From positions 19,631,698 through 19,695,697 of the forward strand of contig NW_024881321.1 in the NCBI RefSeq assembly GCF_018691265.1: a DNA stretch of 64,000 bases, given 5' to 3'. Position numbers and translations under genes: made by a program. This DNA is from Tyto alba. Its lineage: Eukaryota; Chordata; Aves; Strigiformes; Tytonidae. The notes beneath the pieces were generated by a model, which saw only the letters and a list, made by a program, of their open reading frames with translations, had not been told where the DNA came from and ran no database searches. This document shows, one piece after another, positions 25,501-39,742 of the stretch (positions are counted from its first letter, which is position 1; each line of letters starts with the position of its first letter).

Positions 25501-26059
25501 GACTTCTGGATTAATTTTGATCTGAATGGTACTGTACATACAGAAGTGTAACAGCGGTGCCCTCTGTTTTATTCATTCGTGCTGAAGTGTCCCTTTTTCT
25601 ATTCCTTTACGAATACCTGCCTTCTGCTACATCTATGTTTGTATTTTAGTTTGAAAAGACATATGGCAACTTACTTGATTAGAATGTAAGAACTTCTTTC
25701 CCTGCATGGGTAAAGTTCATCCAAGTTCAGAGGTACCTTCTGCCAGACAGATAAGAAACACTGCTGCCACTTCTACCGTCTGTCTCTGTACGGCACCGTG
25801 GCAGCGTTGCCCTGGCACTGCATGTGGAAGGAAAGCTATTGAAATCAACTGTGTACAGCGTAAGCAGATCCCACTTACTTTATTATTCTTATTAACCTCA
25901 GCTCATTTTCATTTTATGTGAGTATTTTGATTCAGGTATACGGCAGCTTTTTTATATAATGTGTTTTATTATTATTCTTCCACCTTACACCCTTAAAGGT
26001 CCCAGCGGCCTCCATTTCTACCATTCGACTATTTGCAGTGTTTCAAAGTAACCATCGGA

Positions 26060-27400
26060 TGCCTGTCCTTTTTAGCATCTAATTACACTTTGTAAGGGCT
26101 TGATTACCAAAATGCATTAAACAATAATTAGATAAGGATAATTTACATGCAAACAATAAAGTTGAAAAAACAATATAACTGGTAATTGGCCTTGACCAAG
26201 GTAAATAATGTCCTCTCTTTTATTTACATTTGGTTTTCCCCATAAACTGCCTACTGGGTTGTACAGAAGTAAGAGGCTAGCAAAAATCTGAATCCCCATC
26301 CATCAGTATTAATCTCACACTTTACTGAGGCCCCATCCATTTATCTTTCCGACACAAATTAGAAATTCAAGAGTTTTAACAAATGAGCCTGCAAATGTAA
26401 ACTTATTAGGCCATATATTTTTACTACACACTGTGCAGTGCCCTCCACAAAGCTGTCCCTTCAGAGAGTGTTTTCCTATTTTGTGTTATTGATGGCAGCT
26501 AACTAATCACATTTTTAATGTTGTCTTTGGGGAGGGCTGTTTGAGTGAATGTGCAAACTAAACTACCCAGAATAAATCTACCTTATTAAATGCTTGAAAT
26601 TATGTGTCTTTTACGATAAAGAAACTCTCGAGCATTGTTACATTTGCTAACCTTCTTTTTGCAGAAATCAAAAGACTGGGATTAATTAAAATAATACATC
26701 AAAACAAGGGTTTGTACAGAATGTGTCTGTGCATGAGAGAAAGGCCAAGAAGAATTGGTTAATTGGTCTCTTCATCCCTTCTCTCTTTCCCTCCATTGAA
26801 ATATCTTTAAAAATTGCTTTTAAACAAACCTTTTTTAGCTAAATGTTGTAATTATCTATGCTCTCGGAGAATTTACTAGTGAATGGATCAAAATGCAAAT
26901 CTCAAAACACAGCCCTCCTTCTGCACTTGTCACAAGAGCCTGTCAAAGCTTCTGCATAGCAGGGAGACTCTCTGAACAAAGCATTTCAGATTTTACAAAA
27001 TCAGGTTATTTTATAGATAACTAATTCCTGAAAGTTTCTGTTAAGTGATATATTTAGTTTTCTATCTGCTTTTTTAAAGGTATAGTTGTTCACGTACGCT
27101 TTTACATTTGTATAATTTCAGAGAAGACTGGGAGAAGAAGGGACCGATGTGAATGGCACAGGCTTTTCTACAGGATCACGTTTAAAAGCTTTTACTGTGC
27201 ACAGATAAACATCTTTTGACCAATGATATCCATGCTGGTTTATCTCATCATTCTTAGCATTTAACAAAATGATGTAATTACTTCAAGGATCTTTATTACT
27301 TTGCTAAAAGGCGGGTTAAATCATTTTAACCAATGATCAGTAGAAATGCTAATTGTTCTTTTATTGCTCCCTTCCCAGCAGCAAATACAAACATGGGTGA
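26060..27400. promoter_or_regulatory. candidate conserved non-coding cluster
   Basis: Repeat-free, evenly composed sequence dense in developmental transcription-factor motifs: homeodomain TAATTA next to GATAAG (26,125-26,136), TTAATTAA (26,682-26,689) and a perfect POU octamer ATGCAAAT (26,893-26,900). This texture is typical of conserved enhancers in gene deserts. No alignment was available, so conservation is a guess from composition and motifs. Confidence 0.3.
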
Positions 27401-28327
27401 TATCTAGATTCTTATCTTTAAAAATCAGGCATATTACCTGTTTCTAAGATTTGAGCAGTGAAGGTGGTTTGGTTTGATCGGGACCTTTAGGACCATTCAA
27501 TGTAGTACATTTCATCAGTGACTCCTACAGAACAGGCAGAAACATTTTCTGGTTTTCAGATAGGTAGGAAATAAAACTTGAGAACTAATGATGGGGATTT
27601 TTTTAAAAAAAAAGGGAAAATACTGATTTTAAATATACTTCCTCGTATAAAGAAAGGGTGATAGTTTTACAAAGGAAGGCAGGGGACAAGGTTCAGTTTG
27701 CTATACTGTGTTAACAGTAACAGTGCAGATATCTACTTCTGCCATAGTCATAATTTAAAATCAGTTTCCATTTGTAGCAGTCATTTATAGCAGTGGTTCC
27801 ATGAAAAATCAAGCACCATAGGTCTTGATATTAGTCCAAAGGAAAATGAGATTTAGTACAGGACAAGAGCAAGCCTTGTGAATGGTACACACATTTTGGT
27901 TTAATTTTCTCTATTGCTAAAATACTCCGGTTAGTGCAATGGACCAGTCACTCATTATTTTTCTCTTCTTAATTAGACTTCAGATTCTACAGTACTAAGT
28001 AATTAATAAATTACTTGGATTATTTTGTATCAGGTGTATTTTTGCATTAAATATATGGGTTTGCAGCTGTTGTCCAAAGCAATGTGCTTATTAGATGTAG
28101 TCACATTTTTATCAAATTACATGAAATGGTTTGAATTTTTTTTATTATTAATATGTACCAACTGAGAATCCTGTAGATGCCACTACAGTGGTAAAATTAT
28201 CTAGCAGAATTTCAGAGCAATGAATATTCTGCCATTTCAATACAATATATATATACTATAAATAGCATTCTAATGCATATGAAATTACAAATACTGTTAT
28301 GTTGTCGAAACCCTATGGCTTGTGCTA
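27401..28327. other. intergenic, nothing recognised
   Basis: AT-rich sequence with no recognisable gene. A short TATATATA run occurs near 28,247. Confidence 0.5.
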
Positions 28328-28386
28328 TAGAGGAGGTCAGGCAAGATGATCATAATGGTCCCATTTGGCCTTACGATCTATGAATT
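28328..28386 (+). mobile_element. ancient CR1 LINE 3' end
   Basis: The phrase 'agatgatcataatggtccc' followed by 'ttggcc' and 'gatctatgaa' matches the 3' terminus of old CR1 lineages shared by turtles, crocodilians and birds. Only the last 60 or so bases are recognisable, in plus orientation. It is a much older insertion than the CR1 at 3,293. Confidence 0.6.
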
Positions 28387-31300
28387 TCCAAGAGTTATAG
28401 GTATAGTTTAAGTGCACCCTCAGCATGAGTTGCCTTATTATTTAGCAGAAAGGGGGAAAAAGTAACCTTGCTCATGCTTATAGTGTAATACAGTAGGTCA
28501 ACACACATTTTACCCATAGGGTAAATAAGTTTTTTTTTTTTATATAAAAAGAACAGGCAATTTAATATATGTCTTTTTTTGCAAATACCCACAGAACATG
28601 GAGATGTGTATGTGTAACCTGCTAATCCTTTCTGTGTGTGCTTATTCTTTTGCATTTAGCTATAGTCAAGAGCTAAGCTCAGGGGAAGGGGGTCAGCTTT
28701 GTGTAATAAAATATATAGGGACAGATGGAACAGTTGTCTCTCTTACATGCTGATGAAGTTACTTGCAATCTAACGTAAAATAAAAAGCAAGTTATTGGAA
28801 GTTTGTTTATTCTAACATCCAACCTAAGAGACTGAGCTGAGGAGAAACCTTTATTTACCCAAGCAGACCTGGGAAAATGAGAAAATCCCCATGAATTACA
28901 CGAAGGTACTTACAGAAGCAAGGGAGATTGTTTTTAATCAAACATCAATACATATCTAGGTTGAAGGATAAATGGAAAGTGTACATTTTATTAGAGCTGA
29001 GGGAATATGGCAAAACATTTTCCATTAGCACTTGTTCAAAATTTTAAACACATTTCTTGCCCTTGCTCTGTTGTTCTTCTCTGACTTGCCCAGCAAAACA
29101 TTTTACAGATAAGTATATAGACAATCTAGTTTCTAAAATTATAATTCAGGCATTTACATCAAGAACCCCATTTGGAGAAATGCATGTTCACCTTTACTTA
29201 GGAGACAAACTTAATGAAGGAAGTTTAGAATCTAATTTCCCTGTTCAAAAATTGTCTTTAAGTACTACTGTCACAAGTATTTTGACAGAAAAATTTACCC
29301 TGAGAGCTAATATTTTGTTTTGTGGCTGTTGTAGTTGTTCCCTTCCATTCTCCTTTTCTTTCACTATTTCAGCATAAATCAAACAATACACATAACTAAA
29401 TTCAAAGAGAGGTAAAGAAGGTAAAACAAGAGATGAGGATTATTTTTTTAATGAATGAAAAAATTCCAGAATTTAACAATAAAATTTCCATGGTCCATTA
29501 AGTTAAATTAGAAACAAAGAAAGAAATTAATGTCTTGTTTTCTTGTTAAAATTTGAGAAAAAGCAGAGGACAGGATCTTAGCCATAAGCACAGTTCTTCC
29601 TAAGACCAATATGGTTCATGAGCCTAAATATTTAATTCAGTTCTACCAACTTTAATGTAGCTATGAGATATACAGATCAAATCATTGCATGGTAAGAAGA
29701 GATAACAGTTTATCAATAGATATTAACCCTGCTGTCAAAGAACAGGGTAACTAAGGATTTTTTCTTGTTTTCTCTATATGAAGAAAATGGGGTTTGAAAA
29801 TGGTACCTATTTTCTTGAGTAGATAAATCTTCTGTTTCTTTGATCATAAAGTTATCTCAGGACATTTCAGCTATCGGGATGTATTTCACAAATGGGAGAA
29901 TCTGGGAGAAAATATTAGACTGACTATGGAACGTCCTGTTGAATGTTACTCAGAGTAACCTAAAGTTGTAACATCATCCTGGAAATCCACAAACTATCTT
30001 TTTGGTCTGGACCAAGAGCTGCTACATCATTGATTTTCAGAACTAAACCTGTTGGCAATGTAGTTGCAATTTGTCAAGTACAAAATTAAGTTTTTGTTAG
30101 ATAAGTAATTTCTTGAATTTCAGCTTGATGCTGTGGGCCTGACATGCTAATGAATAGTCTCTTCCAAACATGTCTGTATCCCTCCTTTCCAGATACTTTA
30201 TTTTGCAAATATGATTTGTGTATTTAGTGTAATCCATTGGCAAAATTCAGAAAGGAAAGGAGGTCAACTTTGGAAAGCTGTTAGTGAGGAAGGAGATAAA
30301 GTAGTATGATGTGAAGGAAGGATGTGAAAAAGGAAACTGATAGTATTCTAGTTATCACAAACAAGCAAAATGTAGTAAGCATAGAGTACACAGAGTACAG
30401 CAGAAGTTATTTCTCCAGCTGCATTTTTAATGACAGTAGAATTCAGCCATAAAAATGAGGGAAAGAGCAAAATTTAATGGAGAAGTAAAGGACAGTGATC
30501 TCCAGCACACTGAGCTGTGAATGTTAATATCTTAAATTGCTGCAGTTAAATACATCAGACTTTGTCAAAGCCCTTTAACAGTTCAACCCGTTTAGCCTAG
30601 TAAAATGAAGGCTGCGACAACACGACAGCTGTTCATGAACGTATCAAGGAAGAAATCACCATGAAGGGAGAAAAGCTAAAGGATAGCTAGCCATAGTTAA
30701 CCTGGATTTAAGTCAGTTTAGGCTACAAATTAAGTAATTCTTAATAATCAGAGAAAAATATGCCTTTTTTTGGTACAACCTTACCAGAGAAATGGATGAA
30801 AATATCTTACAGTTTTAAGATAATTCTGATCAATTTATGAAAGCAAATATGCCATAATACTATCACTGTTGTCAGTGAACTCCACTTGACATGAAGGTCA
30901 CATCAGGGACTTTTCCCCCGTCTTCAACAGAATTAAATGAAATTAAAAAGGCTTTTAAGAAAAATGTTTTAAAATTTTATTTTTTAAAAATATTTCAATC
31001 ATATCTGATGACAAATTATTGTCATTTGAAAACAATTATTTTGATATTTCAGAACTGCTAGAAAAATATCAATTGTCTGTATACATCTAATTACCAGCTT
31101 TTCCTATCAGGCTGCTTTTAGAAGGTTTCAATGGTTTTTACAGATGTGTATCCGCTATGTCTATGTTATCATCCACATTCTTAAATTAGGACAGTTATGG
31201 GCATTCCGAGTATGACAAATGCTGATACCAAAGGGAAGGATGATTTGGATATGTAGATGAATTTTCTTGCATTTTTGTATAGATAATAGTTTGACCTTTC

Positions 31301-31879
31301 CCCTCACAAAAACGCAACGTGACAATCAACTTTTAATTGGTGGTCTTTTGATAAACATTATAAGCAGTGATGTGTAAATTATACATTAAGTTAAGAGAAG
31401 GTGATCTGAAACAGAAGCATGACAGCAGTTCTAAGTACATTTGGAAAGCTAAGTCAAAACCCAGCATTTTGAAAAATCACAATAATTTGAACAATGATTC
31501 ATCCATAAGCTTTCAATGCCAGTTCAAAAATGGATCTTAATTTCAAATGAGTACAACACTTCTGTAATAGGCTGCCACAAAGTACCAGAAATAAGAATGT
31601 GTTTTTATTTACTATTCCCTTCTGAGAAGAAAATCTTAACTCTTCATTTGGAAATAATATATGTTCCTCCTATATATAATCAAAAGCAAAGTCATTTTCA
31701 GGGTTTACAGCAGGACAAGATAAAATGGCAAAACGCAAAGGCATATACCAGTAATAGACTGCAAAATCAATTTAAGAAGTGCAACTGCAGTTGTCTTTCC
31801 CAGGTTTTTAATTATGTGTTTGTTTGCCATGGTGGCCTAATTTAGTCAACTAGATGAGCCAACATTAAAAGCTGGTAGG
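28387..31879. other. intergenic, nothing recognised
   Basis: AT-rich DNA without a recognisable gene or repeat. The open frame at 29,057-29,377 (106 codons) has no family resemblance. Confidence 0.5.
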
Positions 31880-32560
31880 AGAGGTAAGTAATCCCCAGGG
31901 TGGGCTGCTTGTGTAGAGAGTTTAAAAGCTACATGTACAGAAGCAGAAGCCAAGGCAAATTTGAGAAGGGGGTCCGCATGATAAACAGTGAAAAGCCAGC
32001 AAATCAAATTTTTCACAATTAGTTGAACAACAACTGTGACAGGTTCAGCGCTTAGCATTTTCATTTGTGTGTTCAAATTTGGTTATCCGTCCTCTTTTAT
32101 GCAAATGTGATGTGACAGGAGAAGCTGGGAGCACTCAAGCAGGCCGATCACTCACAACAGGAGTTAGGTCTGTACAGCTGAGAGGCCTGGATTAAATGGC
32201 CTGAGTGCTGATGGATAAATGACATAAGCCAGGCTGAAAGCCTCATGAAGTGATTTAGAACTTCCACAAGATGATGCCCAGAACATAAATTGTACTTTAT
32301 CCTCGAATGTAAAAATAGAGGGGAGAAAAACATCAGCTTCTGCTAGTAAATAACCACGCTTATAATCCCACTAAATCCAACATGCTTGTTGCCTACTAGA
32401 ATACAGAAGTTGGGAAAACTACCTCTAATAATCGCTTACGCACCACCATGCAACTGTACAACTCACTGTGGTGCTTTTGTGCCTGCATGGGAGAACTGGA
32501 AAGCTGATTAGGCAATTAAAGCATTCACTCTACTTTGACAGATGGGAGTGTGGTTGATGA
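31880..32560. promoter_or_regulatory. candidate conserved non-coding element
   Basis: Repeat-free sequence of balanced composition holding a perfect POU octamer ATGCAAAT (32,099-32,106) and homeobox-like ATTA cores, including GATTAGGCAATTAAAG near 32,505. It resembles a long-range enhancer in texture. No alignment was possible, so this stays a candidate. Confidence 0.27.
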
Positions 32561-35500
32561 AATACACGTACAGACACAGTAAATATTTTCACAATGTATG
32601 TGCAAATAATTTGGCAACAAAAATTATCTAGTCAGAGAATTCTATCCTGCTGCAGAAGGTATAATAATTAAGATGATGTATTGTGCTAGAAAGCATGTTT
32701 AGACAGGAGGGGCTAAAGGATGAGCTATCTGTGTATATTTGTGTAGCTCCCACTTTGTCAGTTTATGGTAAACTGCAATTCTATAGGTAGGCTTGCCAGC
32801 AAAGTATCACAGCTCACCCCTTTGATTACATTTTTCCAATATTGCTAGGTTAATTTTTAGGATAGCTGATAATACGTGTAGTTCAAGAGACCTCCAAACC
32901 TTACTAATGATAAGAAAGTTTTAATATAATGGCCTATGTGTATATCAACTAAGATTTTTACTCATTTTCTTTAATAAGCTTTCTTCTAATTGTATCTCAC
33001 AAGACATGTATTTCACACTTTTCATTAAATCCAGTAGGTACTGCAGTCTATCCATATTTGATTACTAATTGCCATTTATTTGTATGCTAGCAAAAGTACT
33101 AGGATTTTTTTTTTTTAAAGCACCCTTTCTCTCTTTTATCTAGTGACATTTATTGCTAGAGAAGATGGTTTTCTTGCAGAACAGTGTTGTCAATTGTCAT
33201 TGCCTTTCCAAAGAATAGATCTTCCTCAAGGCCCCTTCATCTACCAGTGGAACTAGATTCCATTACCTGCTGCTGTTGGACAAAGCTTGGCATTTAAAGA
33301 TACTGCACAACTCAGACAACATCTGAATTAGTAAAACAAACAGGTCCAGCATGTATCATAGGCACTGGAACTTTAATGTCTATGCTATTAAATTGTTAGG
33401 CCTTAGCACTGCAGAGACCTGGATCAACTATCCCAAGCCAGAAACCATTCCCGGAAGAGAATGTGGATGTGGTTGTCCTGTTTTGAAGCCTAATAGTGTG
33501 TATGAGAGTTGTTCCACACCAATTGGCCTCAGCATCAGAGAACAGCCTCAGCCATGTTTAATTTACTAGTATTGATGTAGTCTAAGAGGCTGAGTACCAA
33601 CATTCAGACAGGGGAACAAGACAGTGAAATAACCTGTCTCCAGTGAGTTCTGCTAAAAGCAAAAGTTACAAAGACGTGCTGAAATGTGATAGTGCCACAT
33701 AGGCAGCAGAATAAACCACAGCATGACTGTATGACATCAAGGTATTCAGAAGTCACCACAGTCTACCACCTTGCAAAATCTTCTGGCAAGGTACTGCAGG
33801 CAGGAGCAGTTGGTGTTGCAAGAACGTCAATGGGTTTTTCTCACCATTCATTTGGTTGTTGGGGTAGAAGTGCAAGTTGTAAGCAATCATTTGTCCTTTG
33901 TCCCATAAACATTTCCCATAAAATTCAGAAGAGCTTGAGATACCCACATCATTTAAAATTTCATTCAGTATATTTGTAAACAAAATTACAGAATTCATAC
34001 TGAGTGTTCCTAACACATTATTGCCATAACCACTAAGTAATACTAAACAGAGTGGCTGGAGGAGGCTACTCATTCTGTGTTTGGACATTTGGAAGGAAAC
34101 AAACTGTTAAGTTCTTCAAAAGGCAATGCGTATTTTTGCAAGTAGCAGTATATATTTAGAGATTTGTATATGTGCTACTGTCAGCTTTGAGAACTATTTA
34201 AATTGACCAGTGGATCCATGGAGATCAAAGTAGAAAATTACTTTTCATTGTGATTTTTGGACTTTAACAAAGATGCAAAGTCTCCCTTTTCCTTCATACT
34301 AATATTTTCGTTTTAAATGTTTGTGATTACCTGATTTTAGAAAGCAGTCATCAAAGCACACACAACCTCTCTCAGATAAAACTTGGTACGTCTCCTAACA
34401 CTTCAGATGTTCAGATCACTTGCCAATCTGTTCAGAAAAAGAAGGACAAGACAAGACCATTGATTTTTGGACCGCTGGAGAGATATCTGAAAGGAGTTAG
34501 GCACTGAAATATTTTGCACTGCAAAAGTGTCCACTTCTAAAAGTTTGATTGACCCAAGCTTCTGTTAACGTAACTGTAAGAGCTTAGACCTGTACTTTCC
34601 AGCTTATTCTGCAGCCATGATGACCAAAGAGGATCCCCTACTCCTATATCACAACCACAGCTCATCATCACTCAGTTTCCCATCTGAAATTATGATCTGC
34701 CCATCAAATTGCTCATGTAACTACTTCCTAACTTGTTCACTTGGGCAACAAGGTTAAATGGTTTAAATAACAGGAAAGATTCATTACTTGACTTGTTTAA
34801 ACTAACCTACCTAACTTGGACAAACAGGTTTGAACACAAAAACACTAGTGCAAAAGTAGTCTTTCAAAACAGCAATTGAGTGACTGCACAGCATACTCCA
34901 TAGGGATTCATAATAAGGAACACAGAATTCTGCAATCCTCAAGCCATCAAGAAGGGATCACTAAAATGAGGTTTCTCTAAACTATTAGGTATCTTGGATG
35001 CTACTTTAAAGTTCTAGATGGAAGCCTCTGTGGAAGCATAAGGCAGAGAACCAGTATTTCCTTGACCTATTCTGTGGGTTTAGCAGTATTTCCCAAATCT
35101 TTTATAGCAAGTCTTTTCTCTTCTGCAACAGGGGTGTGGCAGACAGTGGGTGGATTGCAGGAAATCAAACATGCACATAACCAATTGTTTGGCCAAGAAC
35201 TTGAAATCTCAGCTTCCATCTGCCTCAGCACCTTCCTTCTAGCAATTTAATATTGGTAGTTTATTTCCCCAACACCCAACAAACTTGAACAAAATCAGCC
35301 TTGACGCTGTCTAACCTAATCACAAGTCATACAGTACATGGTACATCCCTATACTTATTCCACTTTCTTCCCATCTGCTTGGTTCCCTGACTGACTAAGG
35401 TCCCTAAACGCCACCAGAATCGTCTGTGTTCCCTTCCAGTGCTTTAGACTGTCTACACAGATCCATTAGAGGCGATGATCTCTTCCTGCTGCAGCCTAGC

Positions 35501-35859
35501 CTCAGGGCTGTTTTACCCAGTTGACAAACTTGAGTTCTCCTAGGAAGCGAGAGTGCAGGCACAGTGCTGCACAGTGGTGACCTGGAGGAGGAAGCCTTTC
35601 CTAAGCAGCTTGCTGCTACTGCATTAGCACTGCACTGACACTCTGCCACACAGTCTTTGACACAAGACTACTGTGCTCACAATAAGCTAAACAAAAATCT
35701 AAAAGGTCTGACAAAATTCTTCCAAGGCTTCTCACACCTCCTTGACTCATCTGAGATCGCCTTTCCCACCCCCCACCCCATCAGAACCACTGAGGGATAG
35801 GCCAAAAGGAGCCAGAGCTCCCACAGCAAAGCCCCTGTTTATAAGGCTATTAAAACTAC
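32561..35859. other. intergenic, nothing recognised
   Basis: No gene or transposon recognised. GC content rises modestly from about 34,900 onwards, towards the exon-like segment at 35,860-36,073. Confidence 0.5.
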
Positions 35860-36073
35860 CTTTTTACTGACTTCCAAATGGGTACAGAGGGTCAGCTCAA
35901 ATGCAGGGGCCACGCAGCTTTCAGTTTAGCAGGTTGCTGTTGAACCACAGCATGCCTTGTGTTTCCGAGGAGCCCGTGCAAGTGCAGTGCTTCCGTTCCC
36001 AATCGCTCTTCTGATCTTCTGTGGAAGTGCTTCAGCTTCCACATTCTTCTCGCTATATCTTTTGTCCTGGCTC
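35860..36073 (-). other. candidate exon downstream of RBM26
   Basis: On the minus strand a good acceptor (ctctttgatttacag, ending at 36,074) and a donor (AAAAAG|gtagtt at 35,859) bound 214 nt of GC-richer sequence. One frame is open for about 45 codons from the acceptor and then stops; no protein family is recognised. It could be a non-coding exon or a chance splice-site pair. Confidence 0.2.
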
Positions 36074-36440
36074 CTGTAAATCAAAGAGAAGAGAAAAACC
36101 AAGAGTTGAAGCTAAACACACATAACTGAAGAGCACACTGGTGCGGGTGTTACCCATAGAAGTAGCTTGGGCTGAACCAGATCTGTGGGATGAAGAACTC
36201 TACTGATCCCAGCTCCTCATTCCTATTCCAGCATCCCCCACCACTAACACCTTTTCAGCCACCTGGTGAAGTAGATCAGGAAGGTAATTCAGTTGGATTG
36301 CCCCATTTTTAAAAGCAGTCAACCTCCTCAAATACTACATTATCACACAAATAACAGCTTCGTCAAGCACAAAGGATGGGCAGGAGCCACCAGCCAGGGT
36401 TGTCTTTAATACTGGCATGGAACGAAACTATTTATGAGAA

Positions 36441-36488
36441 CATTTTGCACAGCTTAGTCCTGACCATTTTGCACAGCTTAGTCCTGAC
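36441..36488. repeat. perfect tandem duplication of 24 bp
   Basis: The unit beginning CATTTTGCACAGCTTAG occurs twice, head to tail, without a mismatch (36,441-36,464 and 36,465-36,488). A recent replication-slippage or repair event is the likely origin. Confidence 0.97.
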
Positions 36489-39400
36489 CATTAAAGAGTT
36501 ACTAGTGCTTTATCTAGAAAATGAATTCTTGAAAAACACTATAGAGTTCAATAGTGTGCAGAAATTATTTCACAAAAAGATTCAAAAGCTAAAAGATAGC
36601 TCAGTATTTGTTAATTCAGGGTGACTCCAGAGAGTAATTCATAAGCTTCTAAATTAATATTTTTAAGGAGGCCATAAAATGTGAACTTTAGTAACTGCTA
36701 CAGCCAATCAAGCTGCCATCAGTCCTGCCTTAGACCAAGACACTAGTAATTGCCTACTCAAATTACTTTAAAAGTTTAACAAAAGCTTATCTACAGTTAG
36801 TATCGTAGCATGATATACTGCCATCTTAAGAATTGCAGTGTGGTGAATGTTACTGGTTAATCTTTTTATTACTTCAGATTCCAGTTTCTGTAACTTACTC
36901 CCCTAATACAAAGCTATTTCTTCAGTGTTTTCCTGGCAAGCTGTTTTCAAAAAAACTCAATATATAGTAAATTTGCAGAGAAGGGCCAATACAAGAGCAA
37001 ACATGTCAGTATTTTCAGTACAGGAAGCATTACAGCAAATAAGGATGGAAAAGAAATAGCACTTTAAACACATTTAAAAGGATGTTTTGAGATAGTTCAA
37101 AACAGAAACAACTAATATATTTTGAATTATTTTAATATTAAAGTTATAAAAACAAAAATTTAGTGAAGACATGCAAATATTATTGTGGGAAGTTCACCAA
37201 TACAAAATCACAAATACAGACAGCAATAACCTGTTAGAAGTTAATACGGTCTGATGGTGACTTATGTTCTTTAATTTTTCACTATATACGGACAGAAAAA
37301 AAGTGCTCAGTTCCATTCTGCTATACTGCCAATATCCTTACATAATTTCTAATAGAAAAACTACTTTATAACTCAGGTCAGGCAGTAAGTCTGCTGACCA
37401 GCACTTTGTGCATCTCTCAGCTTCTTTCACCATAAAGGCTACTCCTATTGCTCTTTAATCTTACATTTTCCAGACACAGAATACTCCCACACATAAATTT
37501 GGCTACATCACAATAATACATCTAAATACACCTTGTACAGGATGTTGCTTCTGGGAACAAAGAATTTAAAACTCTAAAATCAGAAAACGCCTTTGTCAAA
37601 ATCCAAAAGATAGTTTTCCAAAACAGCTGATGAAATTTTACCACAGCAAAAAATACTGCAACAGAAGTAGCTTGTAAGACCTCCACTGCTCAGATCCCTG
37701 AATAGTGGAAACAAATATTGATCAATTATTGACTTAGTATTTTAAAAGTAGAGATTTTTTTTTTTTCTTCTCCAGAAAGATACTAAATAAGTGCTCCTGG
37801 ATATAACAGTGAAAGAAGTTTTCTATTCTCTCTGGAGAAAGATTAACCCATTTAAAAGGTGTTCCAGTAGATAAGCAGTTATGTCTCCATAACCAGGCCC
37901 ATTCAATCACTGGAATAATGCATGGAAGCAAAGTTTTCAGGTATGAGCAGATAACATTTCCCTTAACTGTAAGAATTTGTTTGAAAGACGATCAAGGTTT
38001 CAATTACTCAGGTATAGAAAGTCCACCCTTGTGAACATCCGTACTGCACAATTCTGTACTGCAGCAAGGTTTTCTAAACCTGCTCACTTGATGCTTACTG
38101 GGTATTTCTATTTTGGTTTGGTTTGGTTTTTTTTTTTTTTTATAAAGTTTGCAATTTTTCTTAACCTTACACATCTTTTTTTGTCTTACATATGTAGGAT
38201 GGTACAGCCTATGGGGAAGTTTTGCAAACAGCAGAGATGAGAAAGGTTAATATGGTAGAACTTTGTAAATAAATAAGTAAATAGTATCCTACCACTCTTC
38301 TCTGTTTTCTAAGGTAAAATATTACCATGGAGAATGTAGATAGAAAAACATAATTAAAAATTGTATCAAAATACATATGAACATAGTACATCTCTTATTT
38401 GCTACCAAGCTGGTAGAAAGAGAGAAAGAGCATATGGTGGATATATAATTTTAAACATTATCCAATACCTCTCTGAGAGCAGCAGTGGGTAAATGTTAAT
38501 AGTCCATCAGATCTGAATGCAAATAGATAACTGTGATAAATAAAACCAAAGAATTTTTTCAACAAGAATTTCTCTTCTCACAATCACTTCTGGTAAACGA
38601 AGTTTCCATTTTTAAGTGAACTCAGAAATACTGACTTCTTGGAAGTTTTCCAGCATTTTACAATGTTTATCTACAGCTCACAGATGACACAACTGCCATC
38701 TTGCAAGAAAAAAGAGAGCATATAATAATCTCAACGTAGCAGAATTTACGAGGTAAGAGAGCATAACAAAATTTGCGATACCTCAGCATTTTCTGATATT
38801 GCACTAAAGAAAGGGAAAACAACACAGACCGATTCACGTGAGCATCCTGTACATTGTTGGCCTAAAAGTGATTTGTGCGCAGGGACATTGCACAGACTTC
38901 CAAGTGTAGAGACGTGTGGGCTACCAGTAGCTTCCCCAGGCACTTGGTCAAGACAGTAATGGAGAGTACATCAGAAGTACCAGGATGAACAAATATTCCA
39001 TATTGCAGCTGAAAATTTGTTTCATGTAGTTACACTGCACCAGTTGGTGGAGTTACAGTAGTAATTCTTTGATGTATTTAACATAAGTCTACCGTAAAGC
39101 AAAGACAACTGGCTACAGTAGCGACATTTTTTTATACCATGTCAGGCTGGCAATTTATTTTGTAGTTTACATAAAAATGTAATATTATCTGCCATTTCTG
39201 CCCTCCCACCCCCACTTTCCAGCAATAAGTTTTGCCTTTCCATTCACTGTGTACCCTCTATTCCACAGCATAAACACATGCTTAAAAGAGTAGTTTTTAT
39301 GAAAAGCTTTGACAAACAGGATGTTGCTACGCAAAGTTTTTTATAACTTCAGCTGTAATCTGACAAAAAACTAATTCAACTCCCAGAGCAGAAAAGGAGA

Positions 39401-39738
39401 TGGATATATGTCTGTTGCAGAACAGAAATGTTCTTCTGTTTTATTCAGATTTAAACACCTGGAGTCATGTTTTATCATTGATACCTAAATCTAAGGGGAG
39501 ATGCTTTGTTTCGGTTCACACAAATAGAATTTCTGCTGACATGGTAGAGATGTATACAGGTTTCTGCAAGAAATGCAAATATTAGTATGAGAACTGAAAT
39601 AAGAAAACCATCATAGAAGTGTTGAAATGAGAGCAAATTACTTTCAGTTACTGTGTTTCACTTGTGTAGCCATAGTGCCCTCTAGCAGTCGAAAGAGAAA
39701 ATACAGGACTTTATCTCGGGGAAAAAAAAAAATCCAAC

Positions 39739-39742
<4 letters not shown>

